From positions 58,280-122,279 of the forward strand of contig JAPKZO010000023.1 in NCBI GenBank assembly GCA_026393755.1: a stretch of 64,000 bases of DNA, in the 5' to 3' direction. Positions 13,139-21,520 of the stretch are shown in pieces. Source of the stretch: Acidobacteriota bacterium. Lineage in GTDB: Bacteria; Acidobacteriota; Vicinamibacteria; Vicinamibacterales; JAKQTR01. The translations under genes and the position numbers were made by a program. Numbering within the stretch: position 1 is the stretch's first letter; every line of letters begins with the position of its first letter. The notes below the pieces were generated by a model, which did no database searches, was not told where the DNA came from, and was given only the letters and a program-made list of their open reading frames with translations.

Positions 13139-13318
13139 ATGGATTATCTCGGTCCGATCGCATTTCTGGTGATCTGGGTGGTGCTGCAGGTATGGGTGCT
13201 GCCGCGAATGGGCGTCCAGACTTGAATGAGCGGTGCCTGCGACGTCGAGTCTCGACGTCCCGCTTCGCCTCACCCCAGCGCCGACAAGACCGTCATGAAC
13301 AAGAGAGCCGGCGGATAA
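13139..13318 (+). CDS. Tiny membrane protein, possible selenoprotein (TGA read-through)
   Basis: ATG 13139, four bases after the DUF302 stop, opens a 28-codon frame: one hydrophobic helix (IAFLVIWVVLQVWVLP) and the tail RMGVQT, ending at TGA 13223-13225. The frame stays open beyond the TGA for 30 more codons (MSGACDVESRRPAS...) to TAA 13316-13318. If the TGA is selenocysteine, the product has 59 residues with a Sec-x4-Cys motif just outside the membrane. A perfect 8-bp hairpin lies 15-33 nt past the TGA, within the spacing known for bacterial SECIS elements. Without read-through the product is a 28-residue one-helix protein (13139-13225). The coding call is moderate and the selenocysteine idea is inference; no sel genes are in the window. 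Confidence 0.5.
13239..13262 (+). promoter_or_regulatory. SECIS-like hairpin downstream of in-frame TGA
   Basis: GACGTCGA (13241-13248) and TCGACGTC (13252-13259) form a perfect 8-bp stem around loop GTC, extended by G-C and T-G pairs after one mismatch. The loop starts 23 nt after the TGA and begins with G followed by T, as in known bacterial SECIS apical loops. It lies inside the putative read-through reading frame. Confidence 0.4.
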
Positions 13319-13327
13319 CGAAGGAAA

Positions 13328-13354
13328 GGGGGCGAGGTCCGCCCCCCTTTTCTC
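13328..13354 (+). terminator. Rho-independent terminator, probably bidirectional
   Basis: GGGGGCG (13328-13334) and CGCCCCC (13340-13346) form a 7-bp GC stem with loop AGGTC, followed by CTTTTCTCT. On the minus strand the same stem is followed by TTTCCTT. It ends the plus-strand stress/small-protein group and sits just past the stop of the convergent hemerythrin gene. Confidence 0.85.
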
Positions 13355-13356
13355 TC

Positions 13357-13920
13357 CTACTTCCAGGCGGCCACAATTCCCGGATAGTCATCGAGCATGC
13401 GCAGGAACCGTTCCTGCTCTGCACCCGCGGCAGGCCCGCCGACAGGCACGCTGAATTCGCTCATGACGCCCTGCTGTTCGGCTTCGGTCAGCAACGAATC
13501 CGCCAGCTTGTAGAAGTACCCGTCCTCAATCCGGATATGTTCCCGGATCAATTCGCAGTAGCCGAGTGCGTGCGACACGAAGTCGTCGGCGCCTGCGGGA
13601 TCGCCCGCCAGCAGGCGCGACTGATCGTTCCGGAGCTTCCGGGCGTAGGCGCGCCCGGCGTCGTGCTGCGCGAGCAGCGCGTGAACGACGGTCTGGTCTC
13701 GACTCATGCCGTGGCGCGCCAGCACGGGAAACAGCGCCTGTTCCTCCCGTGCGTGGTGCCGATCGCTGAACGTCTCGAAGAAGTCGAGAACATCGGCCAT
13801 CATCCGGGGGGCCACCTCACCCCGCCCGCGGAGCCGCGCGGCCATCGCTTCGAGCACCGACAGCATCAGTTTGAAGCCGCGGTGTTCTTCGATCAACACG
13901 TCAACAAACGACGTCGCCAT
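13357..13920 (-). CDS. Hemerythrin HHE domain protein
   Basis: A 187-residue soluble four-helix protein expected to bind a di-iron centre for O2 or NO sensing, storage or iron handling. Ligand motifs appear in order: EEHRGFK (His), DRHHAREEQALFPVL (His and Glu), AQHDAGRAYA (His) and EHIRIEDGYFYK (His and Glu). ATG 13920 is the first start. It precedes feoA and feoB on the same strand (feoB upstream), with about 90 bp between its start and the feoA stop, so it may be the last gene of an iron operon. Confidence 0.9.
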   Translation of the reverse strand: MATSFVDVLIEEHRGFKLMLSVLEAMAARLRGRGEVAPRMMADVLDFFETFSDRHHAREEQALFPVLARHGMSRDQTVVHALLAQHDAGRAYARKLRNDQSRLLAGDPAGADDFVSHALGYCELIREHIRIEDGYFYKLADSLLTEAEQQGVMSEFSVPVGGPAAGAEQERFLRMLDDYPGIVAAWK

Positions 13921-14008
13921 CGGCCACCCTCACACCTGCGGAAACCCGGCACACAACGGACCCTCTGATGCCCCCATGGCAAATGCCGTGCCTGGAGGCT
14001 GGGACCGC

Positions 14009-14251
14009 CTATCTGGCCAGTTCGATCAGGATGGCACTGGCCACCGCCGGTTCGATGGCGACCTCGGTCTGGTCACACATGAACACGACGCCGGGAAAGG
14101 TCTGGAGCACGTGAACCGGGGCCCCGGGAGTGACGCCGAGCGCCCCGAGCCGATCGGCCCGGGCGGGGTTGTCCCGCAGGACTCGCGCGACGCGGCCCCT
14201 GTCGCCAGCCGCCAGCGAGGACAGCCGGCGCGTCGATTCAAAACGTGACAT
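14009..14251 (-). CDS. feoA: Ferrous iron transport protein A
   Basis: An 80-residue SH3-like cytoplasmic FeoA domain: SSLAAGDRGRVARVL, LGALGVTPGAPVHVLQTFPG and VAIEPAVASAILIEL. FeoA is needed for Fe(II) uptake through FeoB. ATG 14251 lies within the 3' end of feoB (14-bp overlap in a different frame), so the order is feoB then feoA, the reverse of the usual feoA-feoB arrangement. Coupled translation is likely. Confidence 0.9.
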   Translation of the reverse strand: MSRFESTRRLSSLAAGDRGRVARVLRDNPARADRLGALGVTPGAPVHVLQTFPGVVFMCDQTEVAIEPAVASAILIELAR

Positions 14252-16028
14252 GAAGCACCCTCAGCGCCGCGTTGAGCCCGGCGCCAGTTCCAATCGCAAT
14301 CACGGTAACGACCCCTAGAATGGCAAAGGCCGCCCGCGAGCCCTGTTCCTTGATCATCATGAGGAAGTTGGCGACGCACGGCACGAAGAGCGTCATCACC
14401 GTCAGCGCCACCACCGCCTGCGCGCCTGACAGCTGGCCGCTGCGGGCCATGGCGAACAAACCTGCCGCGCCGTAGTCCCGGCGCAGGAACCCCATGATGA
14501 GGACCTGCGCGGTCTTGGCAGGCAGCCCGAGGAGACCGACAACGAGCGGTTCGGCGCTCCGAATGAGGACCGCAAGCCACCCAAGCCGGCTCAGGCCAAA
14601 CAGAATCACGGTGCCGACCAGAAACAGCGGCACCGCCTCGCCGAGGTACCATCGGACCCGCAGCCCGGTCTTGTAGACAACGTTGCGCATGTGGGGCCAG
14701 CGGATCGGCGGCAGCTCGAGGATGAACTCCGATCGCTCTCCGGGCAGCGCCCGCGCGGCAAGGAAACCGACCAGAAACATCTGCCCCAAGACGACGGCAA
14801 ACAACGTCACGACCGCCGCGAAGGAAATCCCGCCGAGAATACCGAGGATCGTCGCGAGTTGAGCTGAACAGGGAATGCCGAGCGCGAGCAGGAGTACCGC
14901 GATCAGTCGTTCCTTCGGCGTCCCCAGGATTCTCGTCGTCATCGTCGCCATCGTGTCGCAGCCCAGTCCGAGCACCATCGGCAGGACCGCCTTTCCGTTG
15001 AGCCCCATCGCGCGGAAGATGCGGTCACTGAAGATGGCCAGACGCGGGATGTACCCGGAGTCCTCGAGGAAGCCGAACACGAAGAAGAACGTCGCCACCA
15101 CGGGCAGCACGATGGCCACCGCGTAGGTCAGACCCATCGTGATCAATCCGTATTCCCCGACGAACAGGTCGCGCACGAACGCCACAGGCACGAAGCGATC
15201 GAAGAAAGCGACCGCCCCGGGATTGATGAAGGCCTGGAAGACGTGCGTCTCGATCAGGCCGACCAGCGTCTGCGCGCCGAACACGCCGACGGCCAGATAC
15301 ATCAGGTAGAGCACCACAGCCAGGATAGGCAGCCCAGTCAGCGGTTCGCGCACGAGTCGGCTCAGCCGTTCCTGCACGCGTCGGCCCGCTCTGGGACGCT
15401 GCCGACGAAACTCCGAGGCGAGCGCATGACCCCAGGCCGCATGATCGCGGCCCGGTTCGAAGCCTGTCGACGGCACGACGGCATCCGGCAACACCCGGCG
15501 CAGCGCGGCGACGCCTCGACCTTCTGTCGCGACCGTTTCGATGACCGGCACGCCGAGACGCCGCGCGAGCGCCTCCGAATCGACATCGATCCCGTGGCTG
15601 CGGGCTTCGTCGACCATATTGAGCGCCAGCACCAGGGGCTTGCCGTAGAGAGCCAGCTGCGACGTCAACATGAGGCCCCGACGCAGGTTGCTGGCGTCGA
15701 CCACCTGGACGACGACGTCGACGCCGTCGCCAGCCACGATCCGGCGCGTCACCATCTCGTCTTCGCTGACTGCTCCCTCGAGTGCATTGACGCCCGGAGT
15801 GTCGATCAGATCGCAGACTTCGGCCCCGATCAGGGCGCGGCCGTTGGTGACGGCGACGGTCGTGCCGGGGTAGTTCGACACGATGGCGTACTGGCCCGTG
15901 AGACGGCCGAAGAGGACGCTCTTGCCGACGTTCGGATTGCCGACCAGGGCGATGCGGAGCGGGCGTGCCCGGAGCCGGAGCAGCGGCTGGGCAGCTGTCT
16001 TGGAGACAGCGGTCTGGGCACAGGACAT
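14238..16028 (-). CDS. feoB: Ferrous iron transporter B
   Basis: A 596-residue inner-membrane Fe(II) transporter with an N-terminal G domain: G1 GNPNVGKS, G2 Thr in NYPGTTVAV, G3 DTPGV, G4 NMVD. The first Gate motif (ALGIPCSAQLATILGIL) and the second (TLFVPCVANFLMMI) each carry the conserved Cys. It is shorter than E. coli FeoB (773 residues), mainly in spacer and C-terminal regions, as in many bacteria. GAGG lies 6 nt before ATG 16028. The 355-bp upstream gap holds a palindrome that may be an iron-regulator site. Confidence 0.95.
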   Translation of the reverse strand: MSCAQTAVSKTAAQPLLRLRARPLRIALVGNPNVGKSVLFGRLTGQYAIVSNYPGTTVAVTNGRALIGAEVCDLIDTPGVNALEGAVSEDEMVTRRIVAGDGVDVVVQVVDASNLRRGLMLTSQLALYGKPLVLALNMVDEARSHGIDVDSEALARRLGVPVIETVATEGRGVAALRRVLPDAVVPSTGFEPGRDHAAWGHALASEFRRQRPRAGRRVQERLSRLVREPLTGLPILAVVLYLMYLAVGVFGAQTLVGLIETHVFQAFINPGAVAFFDRFVPVAFVRDLFVGEYGLITMGLTYAVAIVLPVVATFFFVFGFLEDSGYIPRLAIFSDRIFRAMGLNGKAVLPMVLGLGCDTMATMTTRILGTPKERLIAVLLLALGIPCSAQLATILGILGGISFAAVVTLFAVVLGQMFLVGFLAARALPGERSEFILELPPIRWPHMRNVVYKTGLRVRWYLGEAVPLFLVGTVILFGLSRLGWLAVLIRSAEPLVVGLLGLPAKTAQVLIMGFLRRDYGAAGLFAMARSGQLSGAQAVVALTVMTLFVPCVANFLMMIKEQGSRAAFAILGVVTVIAIGTGAGLNAALRVLHVTF

Positions 16029-16083
16029 CAGGACCTCTTCGAGCGGATCACGTCATTTCACCTCTTGCCGGGCTGGAGCCCGT

Positions 16084-16124
16084 CCTTCGGCGCTGCTCAG
16101 GACGCCCCGAGCAAGGTCGAGGGG
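16084..16124. repeat. Imperfect palindromic intergenic element
   Basis: CCTTCGGCGCTGCTCAGG faces CCCGAGCAAGGTCGAGGG as an imperfect inverted repeat upstream of feoB. A similar half-element (CCTTCGACTTCGCTCAGGA) occurs near 61828 in another intergenic gap. It looks like a short dispersed element of this genome; the number of copies elsewhere is unknown. Confidence 0.4.
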
Positions 16125-16255
16125 CGGCGATCCCGGGTCCGAGTCCCCAATTCCGGCTCACCAATTCCGAATCCCGCTTGCCCGCCGAAGCCATCGGACA
16201 TCGCGTAGGGCGAAGGCGGGAATCCGATCAGAGAACCCAGGGACCGCGAGATGTG

Positions 16256-16278
16256 ATACTGAGACTCTGTCTCAATAT
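16256..16278. promoter_or_regulatory. Palindromic operator candidate upstream of feoB
   Basis: ATACTGAGAC (16256-16265) and GTCTCAATAT (16269-16278) form a 10-bp inverted repeat with one mismatch around TCT. It lies in the only AT-richer part of the gap between feoB and the MtrB-like gene terminator, about 230 bp before feoB. A metalloregulator is the natural candidate, but the sequence is not an obvious Fur or DtxR consensus. Confidence 0.45.
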
Positions 16279-16302
16279 TAGCCGATACGCGGCCCCGCTG
16301 GA

Positions 16303-16342
16303 CAAAAAAAGAGACCCGGCCGCCAACGCGGGCGACCGGGTC
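16303..16342 (-). terminator. Rho-independent terminator of the cytochrome/MtrAB operon
   Basis: Read on the minus strand, GACCCGGTCGCC (16342-16331) pairs with GGCGGCCGGGTC (16324-16313), with only a central mismatch, and is followed by TC and seven T residues. It lies 40 bp past the MtrB-like stop. Confidence 0.9.
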
Positions 16343-16382
16343 GAGTCAGATCCTTGCGGGCGCGATCGCGCCGTCGTCAGTC

Positions 16383-18800
16383 CTACAGCTTCACGATGAC
16401 ACGGCCGAAGAACGTGCTGCCCTTGTAGGGCCGGCTACCGTAGCCGGTCGTCAATGCGCCGAGGTAATCAATCCGCGGTGTGCCGTCCGCGTTGTTAATG
16501 GCGGCATAGTCGCTGACATCGAGCTTCTCGTACCAGTACGACACGCCCAGATCCACGCGTTTGTTGACGAAGATCTTCGCGTCCGCTGTCAGCCGCTGCC
16601 ATTTGTTGGTGACGTTTGGCAGAGGCTCGAAGCAGGAGGTGTACCCGGTCGCGCAGGGCTTGGTGTCGCCCGGCGTCAGGATGGCGTTGGTCAGCAGCGC
16701 CGTGATGCGCGGCCCGCCGTGGATGAACGAGTTGTTCGAATCGCTATAGGTGTAGGCGAATCGGAGATCCGCGTTCGGAATGAGTTTGAAGAGATCGAGG
16801 AACAGGTCGAAGTTCTTGACCTTCTCGTCAGTGGCCAGCGACCATTCACGGTTCGGGTCGTTCCAGCTCTCATACGCGCCGGCCACGCCGGAGAACGGGT
16901 TTGCCGTGCGCGACCGCTGCAACGAGTTGAACGTGTCCTGTCCGTAATTGGCCCCGAAAGCCACCTGGCTGTTCGGCGTCACGGTGATCCCCGCATTCGT
17001 CGAGGTGTTCTTGTTGCTGAGCAGCCCGAACGCCTGTTCCGCTTCGTCGTACTTGTCGTTGCCAGACGCGTACGATCCGGTGATATCGAGATACGCCAGC
17101 GGCGAAATAGTCAGCAGCAGCGTGCCGCGATCCCGCGTCCGGTCGGCATCGTCGTACCAGCGTGACGCCGGCTGACCGCCACCATCCGGTATGGCAGCCT
17201 CATCGAAGCCCTCGCCGACCCTGCGGCTGCGTTCGAAGATCGCCCGCACCTGTACGTACTGGTTGCCGACCGTATCGATTGACGACCGGATGGTCGTCTC
17301 GTTCAAGACCGCGAACGCCCGCGCCGAGTGCTCGTACTTCTCGTTACCCATGCCAAAGCGAATCGCGGTGAAGGGAATCGGCGTGAACGTCGCATCCACG
17401 TTCAAGCTGGTGCGGGTGGCGTTCAACGCTTCGGTCTCATACAACAGGGGGGTCGCAATCCCGCCCTCGGGCACGCCGTCGAACCGGACCGTGCTGTCCG
17501 ACACGAACTGCGGCATCCGGTCCTTCCGATCGCTGTAGCGATAGCGCGCGGTCACGCCCGCCCACGGCGCCGGCCGCGAGGTGAAGTTGAACACCGCGTT
17601 GATGATGTCCATCTGCGCTTGCGCCGAACTGCGCGGGAGCGACGCGAGACCCGGGAACCAGGCGTAGGTCGCGCTGTTGGCGATCACGGGGTTAATCGTC
17701 CACGGAATGAACGCATCGTTCTGCTTCGAACTGCCGAACGACACGCTCGCGTTGAACGTGCTGTGGGCCGGCAAGTGATGGGCCACGGCCGTGGCACTCA
17801 TCATATCCAGCGTGTTGCTGGGCGCCATCGCGATGCGGCCTCTGGCTGGCCCGTTGCCGTTGCTGTAGGCGCTCGGGTCCCAGGGGCCGTTGACCCCGTC
17901 AATCGCCTGGCCGTCGTTCCAGTCGGTCGCACGGATCGGGTTGTCCCAGGTGACCGACGCGATGTTCTGCGTGAACACCGAGCGGTCGTAGGCGAGACGC
18001 ACCATGCCGTGGGCACCGCCCCAGGAGACGCCGAACCCGTAGTCGTTGGTCCGGTTGTCCAGGCTCATTGGGAGTTCGTTCGCATTGTTGAAGGCGAACG
18101 ACATGCCGTACGGCTGGTTGCCGCTCTTCTTGGCGCTCTGGAACGTGACGTCGACGTCGACATCTTTCGCCGCCGCGATGCCCACACCAAAGCCGAAGGT
18201 GTCGCGTTGCGCCGTGATGTCGAACGGCTTCGCCAGGTTCCGGTAGATCGACGGATAGCCGAGCACCGCCGCTGCCGTGCTGACGTTGCAGGTCGCGGTA
18301 GCCGCCAGGCCTGGCGCGCACAGCACGCCAGTTGCGGTCTTGGCTTCAACCGCGGCCCGGGCCGCCGCGTCGAGGGTCCACACGCCCTTGGATGACTCGA
18401 CCCACGGGGTCCTGGTCATCCCGTCGAGACCGTAGTTGAGCGGCAACTGATCAAAGAACGCCGTCACGTTCACCATCTTGTTGACGAAGCTGGCGTTGAT
18501 GTTCTCGTCTTTGTAGCCCAGATTCGAGCCGTTCAGGCTGAACTCGTGGGTGCTGGTCTGCTTGCCGAGCGCGAGGTTGATATTCGCACCGTTACGCAGA
18601 TCCTGATACCGCATGAAGCGGGCCTTGTCGCCGGTCACCGAAATGCCACGGACGCCGAAATCAATGGTTCCGAGCGACACCGTGTCTTCCGTTGTTGCCG
18701 GCGCCGCCGGCGGGGTCTTCTTCTGCTCTGTCTGGGCCATCGCAAGGGTTGCGGAGGCCAGCAAGAGCGCCGCAGTCACTGTCATCACTCTGTTGCGCAT
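16383..18800 (-). CDS. MtrB/PioB-family outer-membrane beta-barrel protein
   Basis: An 805-residue outer-membrane porin of the MtrB/PioB family, which sheathes a decahaem MtrA-type cytochrome and carries electrons across the outer membrane. A signal peptide ends near ATLAMAQ (residue 23). The rest alternates aromatic beta-strand patterns (for example RFAYTYSDSN and VTARYRYSDRKDRMP) and ends in FFGRVIVKL. Many Shewanella MtrB proteins have an N-terminal Cys pair; none is seen here. It starts 15 bp after the decahaem cytochrome gene, which strongly supports the assignment. The direction of flow (metal reduction or Fe(II) oxidation) cannot be decided. Confidence 0.88.
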   Translation of the reverse strand: MRNRVMTVTAALLLASATLAMAQTEQKKTPPAAPATTEDTVSLGTIDFGVRGISVTGDKARFMRYQDLRNGANINLALGKQTSTHEFSLNGSNLGYKDENINASFVNKMVNVTAFFDQLPLNYGLDGMTRTPWVESSKGVWTLDAAARAAVEAKTATGVLCAPGLAATATCNVSTAAAVLGYPSIYRNLAKPFDITAQRDTFGFGVGIAAAKDVDVDVTFQSAKKSGNQPYGMSFAFNNANELPMSLDNRTNDYGFGVSWGGAHGMVRLAYDRSVFTQNIASVTWDNPIRATDWNDGQAIDGVNGPWDPSAYSNGNGPARGRIAMAPSNTLDMMSATAVAHHLPAHSTFNASVSFGSSKQNDAFIPWTINPVIANSATYAWFPGLASLPRSSAQAQMDIINAVFNFTSRPAPWAGVTARYRYSDRKDRMPQFVSDSTVRFDGVPEGGIATPLLYETEALNATRTSLNVDATFTPIPFTAIRFGMGNEKYEHSARAFAVLNETTIRSSIDTVGNQYVQVRAIFERSRRVGEGFDEAAIPDGGGQPASRWYDDADRTRDRGTLLLTISPLAYLDITGSYASGNDKYDEAEQAFGLLSNKNTSTNAGITVTPNSQVAFGANYGQDTFNSLQRSRTANPFSGVAGAYESWNDPNREWSLATDEKVKNFDLFLDLFKLIPNADLRFAYTYSDSNNSFIHGGPRITALLTNAILTPGDTKPCATGYTSCFEPLPNVTNKWQRLTADAKIFVNKRVDLGVSYWYEKLDVSDYAAINNADGTPRIDYLGALTTGYGSRPYKGSTFFGRVIVKL

Positions 18801-18815
18801 TGCATTCCTCCTTCG

Positions 18816-19772
18816 TTACCGCAAGAACGCCTTGCCGGTTGGCGCGTTGGATCCATGAAGCATCTGGTGACACGCCGCGCAGGCACGTCCGTAGATCTTG
18901 TTGGCGTTGCCGGACGTCTTGAGCGTGAGGTTGTCATAGATCGTTGGAGGATGGCGCGAGGTGACGTGGCAGCGCTGGCAGAGGAACGGCTGCTTGGCCA
19001 CCAGCATGCGGTCGTTGTTCGTGCCGTGCGGATCGTGGCAGGTCGTGCAGTTCTCCACGACCGGCATGTGCTCCCACAGGAACGGGCCGCGCTTCTCGGA
19101 GTGGCAGCTCGTGCAGGCCTCGTTGACCGTCGTGCCGGTCTTGAGCAGCTTGACGTTGGCGCTGCCGTGCACGTTGTGGCACGACGAGCAGCTCAGCTTG
19201 CCTTCGCGAACCGGCATGTGGTTGAAGCGGTTCTGCTTGTTGGTGATGTTCTTGTGGCAGTTCCCGCAAAGCGCAATCTCGGTTGCCGCCTTCAACTGCT
19301 TGGGCCCTTTGGCCGCGTGCACACTGTGACAGCTCGTGCAGCCCACATTGCGCTGATCGTGCTGGCTGCCGCCCCACAGGGCGTGCTTGGTCCGGTCGTG
19401 GCAGGTCGTGCAGATTTCACTTGCCCGCTGCCCCGACAGCTTGCCAATCGCGATGATCTTCGTCGTATCACCACCCGCGGCGGCATGTTCCTTCCCGGCG
19501 CCGTGGCAGCTCTCGCAGCCCTGGGCCGAGATCGGCGACTTCGGATTGAAAACGCGGGCATGGGGGCCGTCCTTCAACGCGCTTCCCTTGTCCTCGTGGC
19601 AACCCAGGCAGGTGTCCTTGCCGGCAAACTCGCCGGTCGCGTGCGCGGCCGGCGCTTTGGCGGCCGCCTGCGGCGACGTCGCGGCCGAGGCCGTCCCCGG
19701 TGTCGCCAGCCAGGCCACCACGAACCCGGCTAGCACAACCCCGCGGATGAGGGTCTTGCAGAGAGAATGCAT
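18816..19772 (-). CDS. Decahaem c-type cytochrome, MtrA/PioA/DmsE family
   Basis: A 318-residue periplasmic cytochrome with exactly ten CxxCH haem sites (CLGCH, CESCH, CTTCH, CTSCH, CGNCH, CSSCH, CTSCH, CTTCH, CQRCH, CAACH) evenly spaced in two pentahaem halves, the MtrA hallmark. A signal peptide ends near PGTASA. ATG 19772 has AAGGAG (19783-19778) five bases upstream; an earlier in-frame ATG would add 16 residues and destroy the signal. With the following barrel gene it forms an MtrAB-type conduit. No MtrC/OmcA-like surface cytochrome or PioC-like protein is in the window. Confidence 0.95.
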   Translation of the reverse strand: MHSLCKTLIRGVVLAGFVVAWLATPGTASAATSPQAAAKAPAAHATGEFAGKDTCLGCHEDKGSALKDGPHARVFNPKSPISAQGCESCHGAGKEHAAAGGDTTKIIAIGKLSGQRASEICTTCHDRTKHALWGGSQHDQRNVGCTSCHSVHAAKGPKQLKAATEIALCGNCHKNITNKQNRFNHMPVREGKLSCSSCHNVHGSANVKLLKTGTTVNEACTSCHSEKRGPFLWEHMPVVENCTTCHDPHGTNNDRMLVAKQPFLCQRCHVTSRHPPTIYDNLTLKTSGNANKIYGRACAACHQMLHGSNAPTGKAFLR

Positions 19773-20144
19773 AGCGTGCTCCTTAAGGAAGTGAACCGAA
19801 CGAGGTCTCCCGTCAGCCATCGCTCCCCCGCTTCAGATGGTCACGCCATCGCCAGTCTGGCGCGATTCCGGGAGACTGCGGCTTGATCGAAATTAGGGGG
19901 CAACCGACAGCCATTAGTCGAGACCCGATTGCAAAGATGCAACAATGATGCCGAATATGAAAGGGGGATTATCTAGACGTTTCGTGAATCAACGTTCAAA
20001 TAATCAATGAATATTCACTCATACACCTTCGAGCCGCCGCGCTGCTTACGATTCAACGTCATCGCCGGCGGATTCTCGGCGAACGAGCGGCAAGGCGGTC
20101 CAATCATTTGGATTGAAACCGCCGCCGACTGACCCTCTGGGGGG
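19773..20144. other. 372-bp gap between decahaem and NapC-like genes
   Basis: An AT-rich stretch (about 19890-20030) probably carries the promoter of the MtrAB pair, but no clear -35/-10 pair was found. No gene or known riboswitch was recognised. A hairpin at 20094-20123 (GGCGGT/ACCGCC with an inner CAATC/GATTG) lies past the NapC-like stop and may weakly terminate the upstream cytochrome genes; it lacks a T-tract. Confidence 0.5.
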
Positions 20145-21515
20145 CTACGAGAGCTGAGTGTGGCAGAGTGAACAATCCTGAGGTATCGCCTTGCCGGACT
20201 TCGACTTGTGGCTATCGTCGTGACACCGGAAACACCCCGGGAACGCCGCGTGTCCGATGTTGTTCGCGTACGATCCCCAGCCCACTTTCATGGTCGGAAA
20301 GATGTTCCGCTGGTAGAGGGATTGGACCGTCGCGGTCGCCTGCTGGACAGCCGATTTCGGCGCAGCCGGATAGCTCTCCCGGTAGAACTTGTCGATCGCC
20401 GACGCCATGCCGGGCAGCGCCGCACCCGACGTCGGATAGCTGGCCGTCAAGGCCTTCACGGCTTCGCGCCGGATGAAGGGAAGACTCCGATCGATCGCGC
20501 CGTCGGCGATGGCGTCATCCACGGCCCGCTCGGCTGACAACGCGAACGTGTGCGAGGGGCGATTGTGGCAATCGACGCAGTCGAGGGTCCGCAGTTCGCC
20601 GGCGGGCGGGGTGTCTCCGGCCACACCGTCCGACCGAAACACTGAGACGTTTCCCCGGCCGTCGTCGAGCTTGACGTACGGGATCACCTGTCGCTTCTCG
20701 TCGCTGGCAACGTACTGGATCGTGTTCATCGCGCCGACGTGCCAGTGGATTCCGGAAGCGGTGTTCTTGGCGACGCTGACGCCGCCGATGTGCAGCTGCA
20801 GCGTCGTCACCGACTCGGTACTGGCCTGGTCGTTGGCGTACTCGCGAATCGTCTTGATCTTGTCGCCGTGGAACTTCTCCGGCCAGTGGCACTGCTCGCA
20901 GCTGTCGCGGGCGGGCCGGAGATTGGTGACGGGTGAGGGAATCGGCCGCGAGTGCGTATTGAACGTCACGGCGTAGACCTGCCGCAAACCCGAGAGCTTC
21001 GCCTGGACGAACCATGGCGCCCCGGGACCGATATGACACTGGATGCAGGCGACACGCGAATGGGGCCCCGCCTGGTAGCCGGCGAATTCGGGCTGCATCA
21101 CCTCGTGGCACAACTGTCCGCAGAACTGGACCGAGTCCATGTACTCGATGCCACGGTACGCGGCCACCGACACGATCAGGACGTTGGCGACTGTGCACGC
21201 CAGCACGATCGCGCCGACCCGGCGCTGGTACGGGTCGTTGAAGTCGATGCGCGGCCAGCTCGGCATCCATGACGCCCTGCCTTCAGACCGGCGGCGATGC
21301 TCCAGCCACATGCCAATCGGAATCAGGATCAGGCCGAGGATGAAGAAGGTCGGCAGAATCAGGAAGAACAGCAGGCCCATGTAGGGATTGCTATGGAATC
21401 CGAAGACGTCGAGCGCAAAGAACGTCAGGAACAGCAGCGCACTCGACGTGGTCAGCGCCACGCCGAAGATCGTGATCGCATTGCGGAGCAGTGAAAACCG
21501 GGAGCGCGTCGCCAT
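20145..21515 (-). CDS. NapC/NirT-type membrane-anchored multihaem cytochrome c
   Basis: A 456-residue quinol-dehydrogenase-like cytochrome. Two N-terminal hydrophobic segments (about 12-36 and 47-70) and a third (about 102-119) precede the haem region. Five standard sites (CIQCH, CEQCH, CVDCH, CFRCH, CSLCH) follow an atypical first site, FCGQLCHEVMQPEF, where Cys132 and Cys136-His137 are separated by three residues. The Met of VMQPE matches the NapC/NrfH pattern of a Met near haem 1. The chosen start MATRSRFSLL removes an unsupported 34-residue extension. The upstream cytochrome b gene ends 5 bp before it. It likely passes electrons between menaquinol and periplasmic cytochromes. Confidence 0.88.
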   Translation of the reverse strand: MATRSRFSLLRNAITIFGVALTTSSALLFLTFFALDVFGFHSNPYMGLLFFLILPTFFILGLILIPIGMWLEHRRRSEGRASWMPSWPRIDFNDPYQRRVGAIVLACTVANVLIVSVAAYRGIEYMDSVQFCGQLCHEVMQPEFAGYQAGPHSRVACIQCHIGPGAPWFVQAKLSGLRQVYAVTFNTHSRPIPSPVTNLRPARDSCEQCHWPEKFHGDKIKTIREYANDQASTESVTTLQLHIGGVSVAKNTASGIHWHVGAMNTIQYVASDEKRQVIPYVKLDDGRGNVSVFRSDGVAGDTPPAGELRTLDCVDCHNRPSHTFALSAERAVDDAIADGAIDRSLPFIRREAVKALTASYPTSGAALPGMASAIDKFYRESYPAAPKSAVQQATATVQSLYQRNIFPTMKVGWGSYANNIGHAAFPGCFRCHDDSHKSKSGKAIPQDCSLCHTQLS

Positions 21516-21520
21516 CGTGC

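Noticed and set aside
19890..19915. Sigma-54-like element (TGGC..TTGC on the minus strand) upstream of the decahaem cytochrome gene
   Set aside because: The spacing between the GG and GC elements is one base short of the consensus and the rest of the motif is weak.
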